Assembly (NCBI RefSeq): GCF_007990775.1
Contig: NZ_BJXB01000005.1
Location: 193,911 to 257,910, forward strand
From: Deinococcus cellulosilyticus NBRC 106333 = KACC 11606
GTDB taxonomy: Bacteria > Deinococcota > Deinococci > Deinococcales > Deinococcaceae
Direction: 5' to 3'
Length of the DNA: 64,000 nt
A model generated the notes under the pieces. That model saw only the letters and a list, made by a program, of their open reading frames with translations. It was not told the DNA's origin and made no database searches. Positions 16,735 to 25,447 of the stretch are shown here, piece by piece (position 1 is the stretch's first letter; each line of letters starts with the position of its first letter). A program made the translations under genes and the position numbers.

Positions 16735-16788
16735 GGTTTAAATCAGAACAGATGAGAGGAATTTCAGTCCAGACAAATCCTGTGCTGG

Positions 16789-16853
16789 ATTAAGCTTTGC
16801 TGAATTGCGGCTTTCAGGGGTGTTTCAGGGAGATCCCCTACCATAAGCTTAAT
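16789..16853. repeat. 9-bp inverted repeat with 47-nt spacer
   Basis: ATTAAGCTT (16789-16797) and AAGCTTAAT (16845-16853) are perfect inverse copies in the gene-free stretch 16735-16954. Apart from the terminator nothing else is visible there. Confidence 0.4.
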
Positions 16854-16897
16854 TTAAAATTCGTGAAGTTCAGATTCACCTGATTCTTCCTTGAGAC

Positions 16898-16927
16898 CCC
16901 ACCCCTGAGCCCGGGGTGGGATTTTTC
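16898..16927 (+). terminator. Intrinsic terminator
   Basis: CCCACCCC pairs perfectly with GGGGTGGG around a 7-nt loop and is followed by ATTTTTC. It lies between the DUF1304 gene and the convergent 174-residue gene. Confidence 0.8.
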
Positions 16928-16954
16928 TGATCTGCAGTTGTCCTTGCTGAGACA

Positions 16955-17479
16955 TCAAAGCCCAAGGTGAAACAACACCACTTCCTGACTGGCAATGCGC
17001 CGCAGGGCTTCTGGGCTGTGGATTTGCCCGAGCACCCAGTTGGCGTCTCGCTTGTAGGCCAGATAGAGGTACAGGTCCTGTGCGGCAGGAAAGAACAGGT
17101 GGTTCAGGTCGTTGGGGTCACCCACTGCTGCAAAGAGGATGTGCAGGTCCACCCCGGCTTTCTCCAGATCGATGCGCCGCATGCCGTACAGCACCCGCGA
17201 GGGAATGCTGTCAAAGCCCTTGTCCTTGTCAATGGGAAGGGCACGCAGGATGCGGAACCCCCGGGATTCCTGCATCAGGGTGTATTCGTAAAAAGCGTAC
17301 ACGCGCCAGTTGAAGATGTAGAACATGCCTTGCTGCTCGGGAAACGTGACTGGAACAATCTTTTCCTCAAAAAGGTGGGGGGTCTTCTCCCGGGCCACAT
17401 GTGCGAGAAGGGGGTCATGGGTGTTGAAGGCCACGTCACCGAGCTGTTTCTGGATGATGTCTTTCAGGTGAGTGCTCAT
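16955..17479 (-). CDS. Hypothetical protein (174 aa)
   Basis: A soluble protein with mixed alpha/beta character and many aromatic residues. It has no signal peptide, membrane segment or motif I recognise. Its ATG lies 5 nt after TACAAT on the minus strand, a clear leaderless start. Convergent with the DUF1304 gene. Confidence 0.7.
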   Translation of the reverse strand: MSTHLKDIIQKQLGDVAFNTHDPLLAHVAREKTPHLFEEKIVPVTFPEQQGMFYIFNWRVYAFYEYTLMQESRGFRILRALPIDKDKGFDSIPSRVLYGMRRIDLEKAGVDLHILFAAVGDPNDLNHLFFPAAQDLYLYLAYKRDANWVLGQIHSPEALRRIASQEVVLFHLGL

Positions 17480-17484
17480 GCTTC

Positions 17485-17490
17485 ATTGTA
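17485..17490 (-). promoter_or_regulatory. Leaderless -10 box TACAAT (minus strand)
   Basis: The complement of ATTGTA, 5 nt before the start at 17479. Confidence 0.55.
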
Positions 17491-17563
17491 TGCCGGGAGG
17501 CTCTCTCCGGGCACAGAGGAATGCCTTACAGCTTCTGAACAGCCTGAGGTTGAGTCAAATAAA

Positions 17564-17590
17564 AACGCGCTCTGCTCAGCAGAGCGCGTT
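17564..17590 (-). terminator. Strong terminator for the LEA-like gene
   Basis: AACGCGCTCTGCT and its exact inverse complement lie back to back, followed on the minus strand by TTTTTATTTG. Confidence 0.85.
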
Positions 17591-17604
17591 CCAGAAGAAG
17601 AGGT

Positions 17605-17835
17605 TTAATCTTTGGCGTTGCGGGCAGCATGATCAGCTTTGGCGTCATGCACGGCAGCTTTGGCCCGATCTTCGAGTTCTTCTTTCTTGTGGTGGGCTTT
17701 GTCAGCCAGGTTGTCGCTGGCTTCTGCAGCAGCTTCGTGCCCTTCTGCGCGCAGGTTGGCGGCACCCTGATTGATGCGTTCCTTGACGCTTTCGGCAGCG
17801 TCGACCAGTTTGTCTTCCAGTCTTTTCTCGCTCAT
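17605..17835 (-). CDS. LEA-like / CsbD-like small stress protein (76 aa)
   Basis: The start is placed at the ATG (17835) with AAGGAG upstream rather than the longer frame. The protein is entirely hydrophilic: Ala, Lys, Glu, Asp and His in repeated amphipathic segments (ADKAHHKKEELEDRAKAAVH). This composition resembles late-embryogenesis-abundant and CsbD-type proteins, linked to desiccation and general stress. Such proteins suit a desiccation-tolerant host; the role is inferred. Confidence 0.7.
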   Translation of the reverse strand: MSEKRLEDKLVDAAESVKERINQGAANLRAEGHEAAAEASDNLADKAHHKKEELEDRAKAAVHDAKADHAARNAKD

Positions 17836-18014
17836 ACACGCTCCTTGCAAATGAAGTGCATTCAGTGTAGACCTGCGTGCCAGCAGCAGTGTGTACGTTT
17901 TTCTACATCACAAGGTGATTCAGGAAATCCCTTGAAACAGAACTTTGCTGTTCAGGACAGGTGTGAACTTATGAGCAAGGTGTTGAGCTTTTGAAAAGCC
18001 TGTTTTCAGCTTTC

Positions 18015-18143
18015 TTATCTGCGCTGGGTGGGGTCCCGGTCCCGGGGAGGAAGGGGAGTACTGCGGAACATCTGGTACAGGGCAAAGAGCGGCACCCAGA
18101 TCAGGGCGTTCATCAGAATCAGCAACCAGGAAGCACTGTTCAT
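18015..18143 (-). CDS. Small single-TM membrane protein (42 aa)
   Basis: A short frame encoding one strongly hydrophobic helix (residues about 5-22), followed by a Pro/Arg-rich basic tail. TACCAT sits 6 nt before the ATG, the leaderless geometry seen across the window. No terminator is obvious. Function unknown; small membrane proteins of this type often modulate larger membrane complexes. Confidence 0.45.
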   Translation of the reverse strand: MNSASWLLILMNALIWVPLFALYQMFRSTPLPPRDRDPTQRR

Positions 18144-18200
18144 GGCTGCATGGTAAAACCCCCGGGGTCACCGGAAGGTCAACAGAAGGTTTCCAGAATT

Positions 18201-18506
18201 TCAGGAGTCCTGGTTGGTGGGAACGATCTTCAGCGAAACAGCCTGCTGATCTGGCACCTCGATCACCAGATGGGAAAGTTCGCCGTTTCTCACCGAGATC
18301 AAGGTCTGTTCCCAGCTGTCTTGCAGACTTTCTCCTGTTGCCAGCTCTTCCAGCGAGGAGACAGTCAGACGTGAAGTTCCGTTCTGCAGTTCACTGGCTT
18401 CCATGCCAGGAAGCTGAAAGGTGATGGTGGTGTCGGGATGTTTCTGCACAAATCGGGCAATGGCCTGTTCAATGGGTTGTGCTGCGGGGTGGGAAGTGTG
18501 GCTCAT
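18201..18506 (-). CDS. Hypothetical protein (101 aa)
   Basis: A small acidic soluble protein with a helix-strand pattern. No domain, signal peptide or cysteine is visible, and no family is recognised. The upstream region holds a striking 37-nt near-perfect palindrome about 65 nt before the start. Confidence 0.6.
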   Translation of the reverse strand: MSHTSHPAAQPIEQAIARFVQKHPDTTITFQLPGMEASELQNGTSRLTVSSLEELATGESLQDSWEQTLISVRNGELSHLVIEVPDQQAVSLKIVPTNQDS

Positions 18507-18570
18507 GGTTTTATTGTTGAAGGTGCGGATGGACAGGACAGTGACATTTCTGGTTTTTGCACAACCATGA

Positions 18571-18607
18571 CATCAGAAGAGGAAGGCCAGGCCTTCCTCT
18601 TCTGATG
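18571..18607. repeat. 18-bp perfect stem hairpin
   Basis: CATCAGAAGAGGAAGGCC (18571-18588) and its exact inverse complement (18590-18607) are separated by one base. No T-tract follows on either strand. The rest of 18507-18844 contains no gene I can support. Confidence 0.75.
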
Positions 18608-18844
18608 GGTAGTGTGGGGGTGGGGGAGCTGCGACCCGGTGAGTCAGGGAGTGTGCGCCTTCAATCACGGGTTCATGGGAACAGAAGGGGCCTGTTCCAC
18701 TGCGATAAGCAATACAGCGACATGACGACCGCAGTCAACCATCCCATGAGCTGAGCATACCTCTTTCAGGTTCGCCTCAGGTGAGACCTGGTTCAGCTTC
18801 ATGAGCAAGTTTTCGCAGAGCAATCAAGTGTGCACAATGCATCA

Positions 18845-18874
18845 GAAAAAACCTCCGACCCTGAACGCCGGAGG
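18845..18874 (-). terminator. Intrinsic terminator (minus strand)
   Basis: On the minus strand CCTCCG pairs with CGGAGG around an 11-nt loop and is followed by TTTTTTC. It ends the 84-residue gene. Confidence 0.8.
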
Positions 18875-18903
18875 TGCAATTTGCAATAGAGGATGTTGAG
18901 GGA

Positions 18904-19158
18904 TCAGGCCACACGAATGCTGCCCAGAAGCAGATCATCCACCTGGTTGAGGGCCTCTCTCAGACGCTCGGTGTTCTGTCCAGTGGCATGGGCATATCCC
19001 AGTGCAGCACTGAATTCTTTGCGTGCTGCAATCAGCAGTTTGCGGGCGAGTTGAGGTTGCTGGGAGCGGTACAGTTTGGCTTCTTCGAAAATGCGCTGGG
19101 CTGCGCGGATGGAGCTGTGAACGCCTTCAAAATCGGAGCGGATGGGGACACTGAACAT
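18904..19158 (-). CDS. Helical hypothetical protein (84 aa)
   Basis: The ATG at 19158 has GAGAGG upstream; a TTG two codons earlier is less likely. The protein is all-alpha with an Arg/Gln/Ala-rich composition and a helical-hairpin look (YRSQQPQLARKLLIAARKEF). No family is recognised; it could be a small scaffold or regulator. Monocistronic, with its own terminator. Confidence 0.65.
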   Translation of the reverse strand: MFSVPIRSDFEGVHSSIRAAQRIFEEAKLYRSQQPQLARKLLIAARKEFSAALGYAHATGQNTERLREALNQVDDLLLGSIRVA

Positions 19159-19292
19159 GCTCAACCTCTCTGCAAGGGGATGCTACCCATTAAACCCATC
19201 CCCCCTGAAGCCGGTCTGAAAATATGAGTGGGGACGCCCCAGCAGGTCTTTAGCGTTGCATCAGGAGCAATTCAGCAGGTCATCCAGAGGAA

Positions 19293-19751
19293 TCATTTGG
19301 CCCAGTATTTCAGGTGCATGTCCACAAACAACAGAAGGGACCTGCTGACGGTCTCTGGTGTCTCAATGTCCCAGTCGACCGTGCCATTCAGGTCATTGAG
19401 CAATGATCCAAAATCCACCCCACTGATGGTGCGGTGAAGCAAGCGGGTGTTGGGATCAAAACTGTAACGCAGTTCGGCCCGCCCATTGCCACTTTTTGGA
19501 CAGATGCTGATCTGAATGGAAGGGAACTCTGTTTCTCCCACCACCACATTCACTGGATAGTCCTTCTCCTGCAACCTGAGGGCACAGGCCTGAAAAATGG
19601 GTTGCACCACGCCAGAGACAAAATCACCCACTTTTTCAAGCTGCAGGGCTTTTTCGCGCTGCTGCCTTTCAAGTTCATCCAGTCTGGCCTGCTCCAACCG
19701 TTCGGCCTCATCAAGAATCAGGTCCAATTTCATGAGGAATTCCGTGTCCAT
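19293..19751 (-). CDS. Hypothetical protein with N-terminal coiled coil (152 aa)
   Basis: Residues about 5-40 form a Glu/Arg/Leu-rich coiled coil (DEAERLEQARLDELERQQRE); the rest is a mixed alpha/beta domain. TAAGAT lies 6 nt before the ATG on the minus strand, giving a leaderless start. No known family. Divergent from the secreted protein at 19856. Confidence 0.65.
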   Translation of the reverse strand: MDTEFLMKLDLILDEAERLEQARLDELERQQREKALQLEKVGDFVSGVVQPIFQACALRLQEKDYPVNVVVGETEFPSIQISICPKSGNGRAELRYSFDPNTRLLHRTISGVDFGSLLNDLNGTVDWDIETPETVSRSLLLFVDMHLKYWAK

Positions 19752-19757
19752 GGTTTC

Positions 19758-19763
19758 ATCTTA
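19758..19763 (-). promoter_or_regulatory. Leaderless -10 box TAAGAT (minus strand)
   Basis: The complement of ATCTTA, 6 nt before the start at 19751. Confidence 0.5.
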
Positions 19764-19843
19764 GAATTCCTCGCTGAAGTGAAGGACCCTGCCACACTTT
19801 AGGGTCGGTTTATTTTTCTGCCATTTTCGCTGCAGAAATTCTT

Positions 19844-19849
19844 TACACT
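19844..19849 (+). promoter_or_regulatory. Leaderless -10 box TACACT
   Basis: TACACT lies 6 nt before the ATG at 19856. Confidence 0.55.
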
Positions 19850-19855
19850 GTTGGG

Positions 19856-20416
19856 ATGATGAAACGACTGATCATGCTGGGGATGTTCAGCCTGACTGCA
19901 GCACAGGCCGCAGACTGGGACGTGACGGCCCTCCTGAACAACCTGAAAAGACAGGGAAAAATTCAGGATGTCCAGGTGGACAGAACACAACAGGTGAACC
20001 AGAAAAGAATCGTGAACCACCAGGTGATGCTCCGTCAGGGCAAAGAGCAGAACACTTTTGTGATCACCGGGAAGACCTCTGCTGGGAACCTGATTTTTCG
20101 GCAGTTTGATCTGCAGGTCGACAATTTCATGACCATCAGAAAGGGTGAAGTGTTCAGCAAACAGGCCGGATATGTGCAGGCTGTGCTGCTGGGGCTCTCT
20201 CAGGTGTGTTTTGCCTTTTCGGATCAGGAAAATGCTGCAGTCAGCAGCTTTTTCAGGCAAACCCTGAACAGGTACGGGCAGCAGGGTAAAAGCATGCAGA
20301 CCAGCAAAACCTTTGCTTCTGTGACCGCTGCAGTGCGCATCAGTGACCAGAAACTGCAATTCACCATTGAGAATCGGGTGGCCGTGCGCAAGGACCAGTG
20401 TTCCCTGCTGGAGTGA
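19856..20416 (+). CDS. Secreted hypothetical protein (186 aa)
   Basis: A typical signal peptide (residues 1-18, ending TAAQA) precedes a hydrophilic mature protein with beta-rich character and two Cys (about residues 132 and 182). No domain is recognised. The ATG follows a leaderless -10 box. It is convergent with the FecR-domain gene, whose stop is only 4 nt away. Confidence 0.7.
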   Translation: MMKRLIMLGMFSLTAAQAADWDVTALLNNLKRQGKIQDVQVDRTQQVNQKRIVNHQVMLRQGKEQNTFVITGKTSAGNLIFRQFDLQVDNFMTIRKGEVFSKQAGYVQAVLLGLSQVCFAFSDQENAAVSSFFRQTLNRYGQQGKSMQTSKTFASVTAAVRISDQKLQFTIENRVAVRKDQCSLLE

Positions 20417-20420
20417 TCTT

Positions 20421-22301
20421 TCACTCCACAGGCACATCCCGGGTGGTGGTGTTGCCTGCCTCATCGATCAGGCGCAAGGAGAGGGTTTGCAAGGCTGCGT
20501 CCTGTTCACTGAGGGGCAGGCGCAAGGTTGCACCATCCAGCCCAAAATCTTTGCCCAGAACGTTCAGTGTGACTGCAGTGGCGTCCTGCACAGAAACCTC
20601 CAGCAGCAGCCAGCGTCCTTCCCTGCGGGCTTTGAGAAAGCGAATTTCTGGAGGGGTCTGGTCCACCAGAACCGTCTGAGAGAGGGAGAATTCACTGTTC
20701 TGCAGGGTGCTGCGCAATGTGAAGGTGTGAAGCCCATCTGCAAGAGGGAGGGGGACCTGGAAACGGCCATCCTCCTGCAGCTCCAGAGGCACCACCCGTT
20801 CTCCTTCTTCGTACCTGAGGGCACTTCCTGGCAGGACCCGACCAGCAAGCACCACCTGCTTCATGGGTTTCTGCCCCAGGGGTTGCAGTTCAATGAAAAG
20901 CGGCACAGGTGTGGGAGCGGCAGGGAGAGGGACCACCTCAGGTTGCACCTCAAGAGGTGCAGCAGGCTGCAACTGGACTGCAGCAGGGGTTTCCACCACC
21001 GGAGGCTCCGGGAGGGGCTGGATCTGCACAGGGGGTTTGTGCTCGATCACCACCTCTCCAGTCAGGGTGAATTCACGTCCTGCACGCTGGGCTCTTAAAG
21101 TGAACAGGTGCGGCCCATCAGGAAGCTCCAGGGTGAACTGAAAAGAACCATCGTCGGCCACCTCAATGGGCAGAATGTCTTTCCCTTCCTCGAATTGCAG
21201 GTTGCTGCCAGGGAGGGTTCTGCCGCTCAGGGTGAGCTGTTGCAGGCTTCCCACAGGCAAAGGGTCCAGATCGATGGTCACAGGTTTGCTGTGCAGCAGG
21301 TCCATGCTCTGGTTGAAGGCATCTAAGGGGTCGACATTTAAGGCTCTGGTTCCCTGTGCTGGAGTGAACTGCTCATTTCTCTGGATGGGAATGCTGGAGT
21401 TCTCATCTCCGGCGGTGACGGTCCCCTCAAAGACCTTGATGGTGTCATCTGCATCAATGCGGAACACCGTTCCCCGCACTCCAGCCACCAGGGTTGCTGT
21501 TCTGAACTGGTACCCTCCATTGCCTTTTTGCACCACATTCCAGGCGGTGCCCTGTTCCAGTTTCAGCACCACCCGGCGTTTCCCGGCAGAGAGTTTCTCG
21601 ATGGACAGCACCCTGACTTTGCTGTTTTCATTCAGCCTGAAATAGGTGTCGTCTTCAAAGGTGAATTCTGCCCAGCTGGATTTCCCGGTCCGGATCACAT
21701 CGTCGAGCTGCAGGACGCTGTTCACCCGCAGCTTTTGCCAGAGCTGGTCTTTCTGGACCTCCACTGCTCCTTTCAGGGCGGCCACTTTCACATTGCCCGG
21801 GCCGAGCAGTTCATTGTTGTACCAGGCATCGTCTTCAATGAAGTCTTTCAGGGCCTGGGTGTTCAGGTTGTAGGTTTTGCCTTCTGGGACATAAAAGAGC
21901 CCCCGTCCTGGACTGGAGATGCGTGCCAGCCCTTGCAGGACACTGATGCGGGGAGAGTTGCCGGTCAAATCCACCCGTGCCTTTCCCTGAACGAAAACAT
22001 GGGTGGACCCCAGATAAAACGTGAAGCTTCCTTCTGCATAGCCCTGGCCGCTGAGCAATTGCACTTCCCGATTTCGGGGTTGCGCTGAGGAGTTGCTGCC
22101 CAGCAGGAAACGGCCCTCTGAGAACTTCAGGTCTGCCCGTCCCAGCAGGGCGCGGATGGGACGCTCAAAAGGCGTCTGGGCCACAAGGGGTTGCCAGCGG
22201 TCCGACTGGACCTCCACCTGCCCCTGAATGCTCTGCACCACCTGTGCCTGAGACATGCCGATGGAAAGAAAGACCGTCACCGACCAGAGAAGGAATCGCA
22301 T
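20421..22301 (-). CDS. FecR-domain secreted protein (626 aa)
   Basis: The start at 22301 follows TACACT by 6 nt and places a signal peptide (MRFLLWSVTVFLSIGMSQA) at the N-terminus. A FecR domain is clear in the middle: DDTYFRLNENSKVRVLSIE, then a strand GTVFRIDADDTIKVFEGTVT. A second FecR-like region lies nearer the N-terminus. The C-terminal third carries Pro-rich linkers and repeated Ig-like segments of the form LPDGPHLFTL. No sigma factor or TonB receptor is nearby, so this is not the classical FecIR signalling arrangement; a structural or envelope role is more likely. Confidence 0.8.
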   Translation of the reverse strand: MRFLLWSVTVFLSIGMSQAQVVQSIQGQVEVQSDRWQPLVAQTPFERPIRALLGRADLKFSEGRFLLGSNSSAQPRNREVQLLSGQGYAEGSFTFYLGSTHVFVQGKARVDLTGNSPRISVLQGLARISSPGRGLFYVPEGKTYNLNTQALKDFIEDDAWYNNELLGPGNVKVAALKGAVEVQKDQLWQKLRVNSVLQLDDVIRTGKSSWAEFTFEDDTYFRLNENSKVRVLSIEKLSAGKRRVVLKLEQGTAWNVVQKGNGGYQFRTATLVAGVRGTVFRIDADDTIKVFEGTVTAGDENSSIPIQRNEQFTPAQGTRALNVDPLDAFNQSMDLLHSKPVTIDLDPLPVGSLQQLTLSGRTLPGSNLQFEEGKDILPIEVADDGSFQFTLELPDGPHLFTLRAQRAGREFTLTGEVVIEHKPPVQIQPLPEPPVVETPAAVQLQPAAPLEVQPEVVPLPAAPTPVPLFIELQPLGQKPMKQVVLAGRVLPGSALRYEEGERVVPLELQEDGRFQVPLPLADGLHTFTLRSTLQNSEFSLSQTVLVDQTPPEIRFLKARREGRWLLLEVSVQDATAVTLNVLGKDFGLDGATLRLPLSEQDAALQTLSLRLIDEAGNTTTRDVPVE

Positions 22302-22307
22302 GACTGA

Positions 22308-22313
22308 AGTGTA
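22308..22313 (-). promoter_or_regulatory. Leaderless -10 box TACACT (minus strand)
   Basis: The complement of AGTGTA, 6 nt before the start at 22301. Confidence 0.55.
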
Positions 22314-22352
22314 CCTGAAAGAAGCAGGACAGGTGGGCAAAAACCAGCAGGA

Positions 22353-22694
22353 TCAGCCCTGATTGAAACGGTGCTCCACAGGGAGTTCATCTTCCTGCTG
22401 CACCGCACGGGCCACTTTCATGGCCAGAGGGAAAGTCACCCCGAAATACCAGCCTTCCTCAATGCCCTGTGGAGTCTGGCGGTAACAGGCCATCACCGGG
22501 CCGTAACTGCATGCCCCCAGACAGCCACTGGTGGTGTAACGGATGCTGCCTCCAGACTTGTAATACATCAGGTGTTCCTGCTCCAGAGCGCGGGTGAGGG
22601 CCAGGTGCAAAAGATCCGCACCACGCTGTTTGCAACTGGTGTTCTGGCACAGCATCAGGTGCCCTCTGGTGGGAAAAAAGCGGGGTTTGCTCAT
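22353..22694 (-). CDS. Thioredoxin-like [2Fe-2S] ferredoxin (113 aa)
   Basis: The ATG is preceded by GGAAGGAG. The cysteines follow the thioredoxin-like 2Fe-2S pattern: CQNTSC at residues 16-21, and CLGACSYGP near residues 58-66. Length fits this family. Similar small ferredoxins occur beside cobalamin genes (CbiW type). It lies 60 nt behind the BtuD-like ATPase on the same strand, so it is probably the last gene of the B12 operon. Its role there, perhaps in cobalt or corrinoid reduction, is inference. Confidence 0.75.
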   Translation of the reverse strand: MSKPRFFPTRGHLMLCQNTSCKQRGADLLHLALTRALEQEHLMYYKSGGSIRYTTSGCLGACSYGPVMACYRQTPQGIEEGWYFGVTFPLAMKVARAVQQEDELPVEHRFNQG

Positions 22695-22754
22695 GCCAAA
22701 TCTCCTTCCTGCTTTTTGAAACAGTGAAGGTGTTCAGCATGAATAAACCGTGGC

Positions 22755-23543
22755 TTACCCACGCAGGATCACCACCTGCCTGCCCTGGTGGGTGACCACA
22801 TCCACCTGCACCCCATAGGTCTCCTGCAAGAGGGCAGGGGTGAGGGTGTCCTGTGGGGTTCCCTGCTGGATCACCTGCCCTGAATGCATCAGGGTGATGT
22901 GGTCTGCCAGAGCAGCAAGGTTCAGGTCGTGCACCACCAGGATCACGGTCAGGCCTTTCTCGACCTCCCGTTTCAGCAGGCGGATCAGGTCGGCCTGGTA
23001 GGCGATGTCCATGTGGTTGGTGGGTTCATCCAGCAGCAATACTTTCGGTTTTGCCGCAAGGGCGCGGGCCAGCAACACCCGCTGTTTTTCCCCTCCGGAA
23101 AGCTCTCCCACCAGACGCCCCTTGAAGCGGAAGGTGTCTGTGCGGTGCAAAGCCCAGGTCACAGCCTCCTCATCTTCGGGGGTGGTGCCGCTGAGGGGAT
23201 TCGGCAAAATGCCCCACAGCCAGACACCCGTCTGGGGTCGCCCCAGACCCACCAGTTGCTCCACCGTCAGGTCCTCAGGGAGGGTCTGGGTCTGGTCCAG
23301 ATAAGCCAGAACCTGTGCCCGTTCCCTTCTGGGGTAGCTGGACAGCGGCCTGCCCAGAAGCTGAACTTTGCCCTTTGTGGGTTTCAGCCAGCCGAGCAGG
23401 GCCTTCAGCAGTGTGCTTTTTCCTGCCCCGTTGGCTCCCAGAATGGCGCAGAGCTTTCCTTCTGGAAAAGAAGCCTGCAAATCCGTAAGGATCTCTTTCT
23501 CCCCGATCTTTACCGAGAGGCCCTGAACTTCAAAGCTTTTCAT
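22755..23543 (-). CDS. btuD: ABC transporter ATPase for vitamin B12 uptake (262 aa)
   Basis: The frame extends far upstream, but the ATG at 23543 in a 4-nt overlap with the permease is the right start. Motifs in order: Walker A GANGAGKST (about residue 35), ABC signature LSGGEKQR, Walker B VLLLDEPTNHMD, and the switch His in VVHDLN. This is the FecE/BtuD subgroup that energises metal-chelate and corrinoid import. The cobalamin riboswitch upstream of the operon points to B12 rather than siderophores. Confidence 0.85.
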   Translation of the reverse strand: MKSFEVQGLSVKIGEKEILTDLQASFPEGKLCAILGANGAGKSTLLKALLGWLKPTKGKVQLLGRPLSSYPRRERAQVLAYLDQTQTLPEDLTVEQLVGLGRPQTGVWLWGILPNPLSGTTPEDEEAVTWALHRTDTFRFKGRLVGELSGGEKQRVLLARALAAKPKVLLLDEPTNHMDIAYQADLIRLLKREVEKGLTVILVVHDLNLAALADHITLMHSGQVIQQGTPQDTLTPALLQETYGVQVDVVTHQGRQVVILRG

Positions 23544-24544
23544 GCGTTTCTCCTGAGCAGGTAGAGGAAAAAGCCTCCACCCACCAGGGTCATCACAATG
23601 CCCACCGGAAGTTCTGCAGGACGGATCAGGGTGCGGGCCAGCAGATCTGCGGCCACCAGCAGGACCCCACCCAGCAGGGCACTCATGGGGATCAGCACCG
23701 GATAGTGCGACCCCACCAGCCTTCGCATGATGTGCGGGGCAATCAGACCCACAAAACCGATGATTCCCACATAACTGACCGCCACCGCAGTGATCAGGCT
23801 GCTGGCAATGATCAGCAGCCATTTCAGGCGATCCACGGGAATGCCCAGGCTGTAAGCCGTGGCCTCACCCAGTTGCAGGGTGTTGAGGGGTTTTGCCAGA
23901 CTCTGCAGGAAAATGCCTCCCAGCAGCAGGTAGGGCAGCATCACCTGAATGTTCTGCCAGCTCGCAAAAGAAAGGTTCCCCAGCGTCCAGAAGAACACCT
24001 GCCGCACATCGTCTTTGTGTTGCAGCATCAGGTAGGTGCTGATGGCGGTGCTGAGGCTTCCCACCACCACGCCCGTGAGGATCAGGTTGGTGGTCTTCAG
24101 GACTTTGCCCTGGGCAGAGAGGGTCAGGGTGAGGGCGACACTGAGCAGGGAGGCCACCAGCGCGAAAACAGGAATCCAGCTGTTCGGAACCCCCAGCACC
24201 AGGCCCACCGTGGCCCCCAGAGAAGCCCCGGAAGCCACGCCCATCAGGTACGGATCGGCCAGAGGGTTTCTGAAAAGGCCCTGGTAGGTGGCCCCACTCA
24301 TGGCGAGGCATGCCCCGACCAGCATGCCCATGAGCACCCTGGGGAAACGCACGTCCCACACAATCACTTCCAGGCCGTCTCTGGCCTGACCGCTGAACCC
24401 TTTCAGCAGGGCGGTCAGGGTGGTCAGGACCGGGATGTTCACGGTGCCCAGGCTGACCGCGAGCAACACGCAAAGCAGCAAGGCCCCCACCGTCAGCAGC
24501 AGGGTGGGATAGACCCGCCTTTTCACCGGGAGCACTTGCTGCAT
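23540..24544 (-). CDS. btuC: FecCD/BtuC-family permease (334 aa)
   Basis: A protein with about ten membrane helices and the FecCD hallmarks: MGMLVGACLAMSGATYQGLFRNPLADPYLMG near residue 75, and GFVGLIAPHIMRRLVG near residue 255. It overlaps the ATPase gene by 4 nt and lies 4 nt behind the binding-protein gene. It forms the inner-membrane channel of the B12 importer; the substrate is assigned from the riboswitch. Confidence 0.9.
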   Translation of the reverse strand: MQQVLPVKRRVYPTLLLTVGALLLCVLLAVSLGTVNIPVLTTLTALLKGFSGQARDGLEVIVWDVRFPRVLMGMLVGACLAMSGATYQGLFRNPLADPYLMGVASGASLGATVGLVLGVPNSWIPVFALVASLLSVALTLTLSAQGKVLKTTNLILTGVVVGSLSTAISTYLMLQHKDDVRQVFFWTLGNLSFASWQNIQVMLPYLLLGGIFLQSLAKPLNTLQLGEATAYSLGIPVDRLKWLLIIASSLITAVAVSYVGIIGFVGLIAPHIMRRLVGSHYPVLIPMSALLGGVLLVAADLLARTLIRPAELPVGIVMTLVGGGFFLYLLRRNA

Positions 24545-24548
24545 GGCA

Positions 24549-25409
24549 TCACTTCCTGGCGAGCTCAGGGTGCAGCAGTTTCACCAGACCCCTGAGGGCC
24601 TCACCAATGCGCGGACCGGGACGGCCCAGCATCAGGTTCAGGTCCCATGGGATCTCAATGACCTTCTTGTTCTTCACGGCATCGATGTTGCTCCAGCCTG
24701 GACGCTTCTGGGCGTCTGCCAGACTGAGGCCCAGCATCACCTGGGGGTTCTTTTCGATCACCAGTTCAGGGCTGATTTTGGGGAAGTCGCCCAGTTCGGC
24801 CGGAATGATGTTCTGTGCGCCAGCCTTGGTGAGGATCACGCCCATGAAGGAGTTCGGACCAATGCTGTAGGGGGCAGGATCAATCTCGAAGTACACTTTT
24901 GGGGTTTTGACGGTCTTCGCCAGAATCTCGTACTTTTTGACCTCGGCCTGCACTTTGATGTTCAGGTTTTTGGCTTCTTTTTCGCGGTTCAGCACCTTGC
25001 CGAGCAGGGTGGTCTTTTTGAAGATGTCCTGATAGGTCTCGGCATTCACCGCAATCACCGGGATGCCCGCCTGGGTCAGGCGCTCGGTCAGTTTGCCATA
25101 CTTGCTGGCCAGCACCAGATCGGGTTTCGCTGCAATGATGCCTTCCACATTGGGGTTGTAGAGGCCACCAAAAGCCTGAACTTTCTCCACACTTTTGGGA
25201 AAGTCACTGTAGTCATCGCGCCCGATCAGGCGGTCACACACGCCCAGGGCACACACGGTCTCGGTGTTGCTGGGCAGCATGCTGATGATTTTGAGGGGCT
25301 CTTTTTTGATCACCACGGTGTTGCCGAGGTCATCTTTCACGGTCAGTGGGTACTTGGTGGCAAAAGCGCAACCAAGCAGCATCACTGCACTCAACACAAA
25401 ACGCTTCAT
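24549..25409 (-). CDS. btuF: Periplasmic corrinoid-binding protein (286 aa)
   Basis: The true start is the ATG at 25409 with CAGGAG upstream; the longer frame runs into the riboswitch. Residues 1-16 (MKRFVLSAVMLLGCAFA) are a signal peptide. The body has the BtuF/FepB cluster: SMLPSNTETVCALG, then GRDDYSDFP. It is the first gene of the operon and captures the ligand for BtuCD. Substrate assignment to cobalamin rests on the riboswitch in its leader. Confidence 0.88.
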   Translation of the reverse strand: MKRFVLSAVMLLGCAFATKYPLTVKDDLGNTVVIKKEPLKIISMLPSNTETVCALGVCDRLIGRDDYSDFPKSVEKVQAFGGLYNPNVEGIIAAKPDLVLASKYGKLTERLTQAGIPVIAVNAETYQDIFKKTTLLGKVLNREKEAKNLNIKVQAEVKKYEILAKTVKTPKVYFEIDPAPYSIGPNSFMGVILTKAGAQNIIPAELGDFPKISPELVIEKNPQVMLGLSLADAQKRPGWSNIDAVKNKKVIEIPWDLNLMLGRPGPRIGEALRGLVKLLHPELARK

Positions 25410-25447
25410 GAACACTCCTGTTCTTCTCGTTGGACGGCTGCGGGATG

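Noticed and set aside
18557..18754. 65-codon plus-strand frame
   Set aside because: It runs across the 18-bp palindrome, has no ribosome-binding site or -10 box at the right distance, and lacks coding character.
20343..22088. Long plus-strand frames opposite the FecR-domain gene
   Set aside because: They are antisense shadows of the FecR gene, which has a leaderless promoter and a signal peptide.
23705..24595. 296-codon plus-strand frame
   Set aside because: Gln/His-rich antisense shadow of the btuC permease gene.
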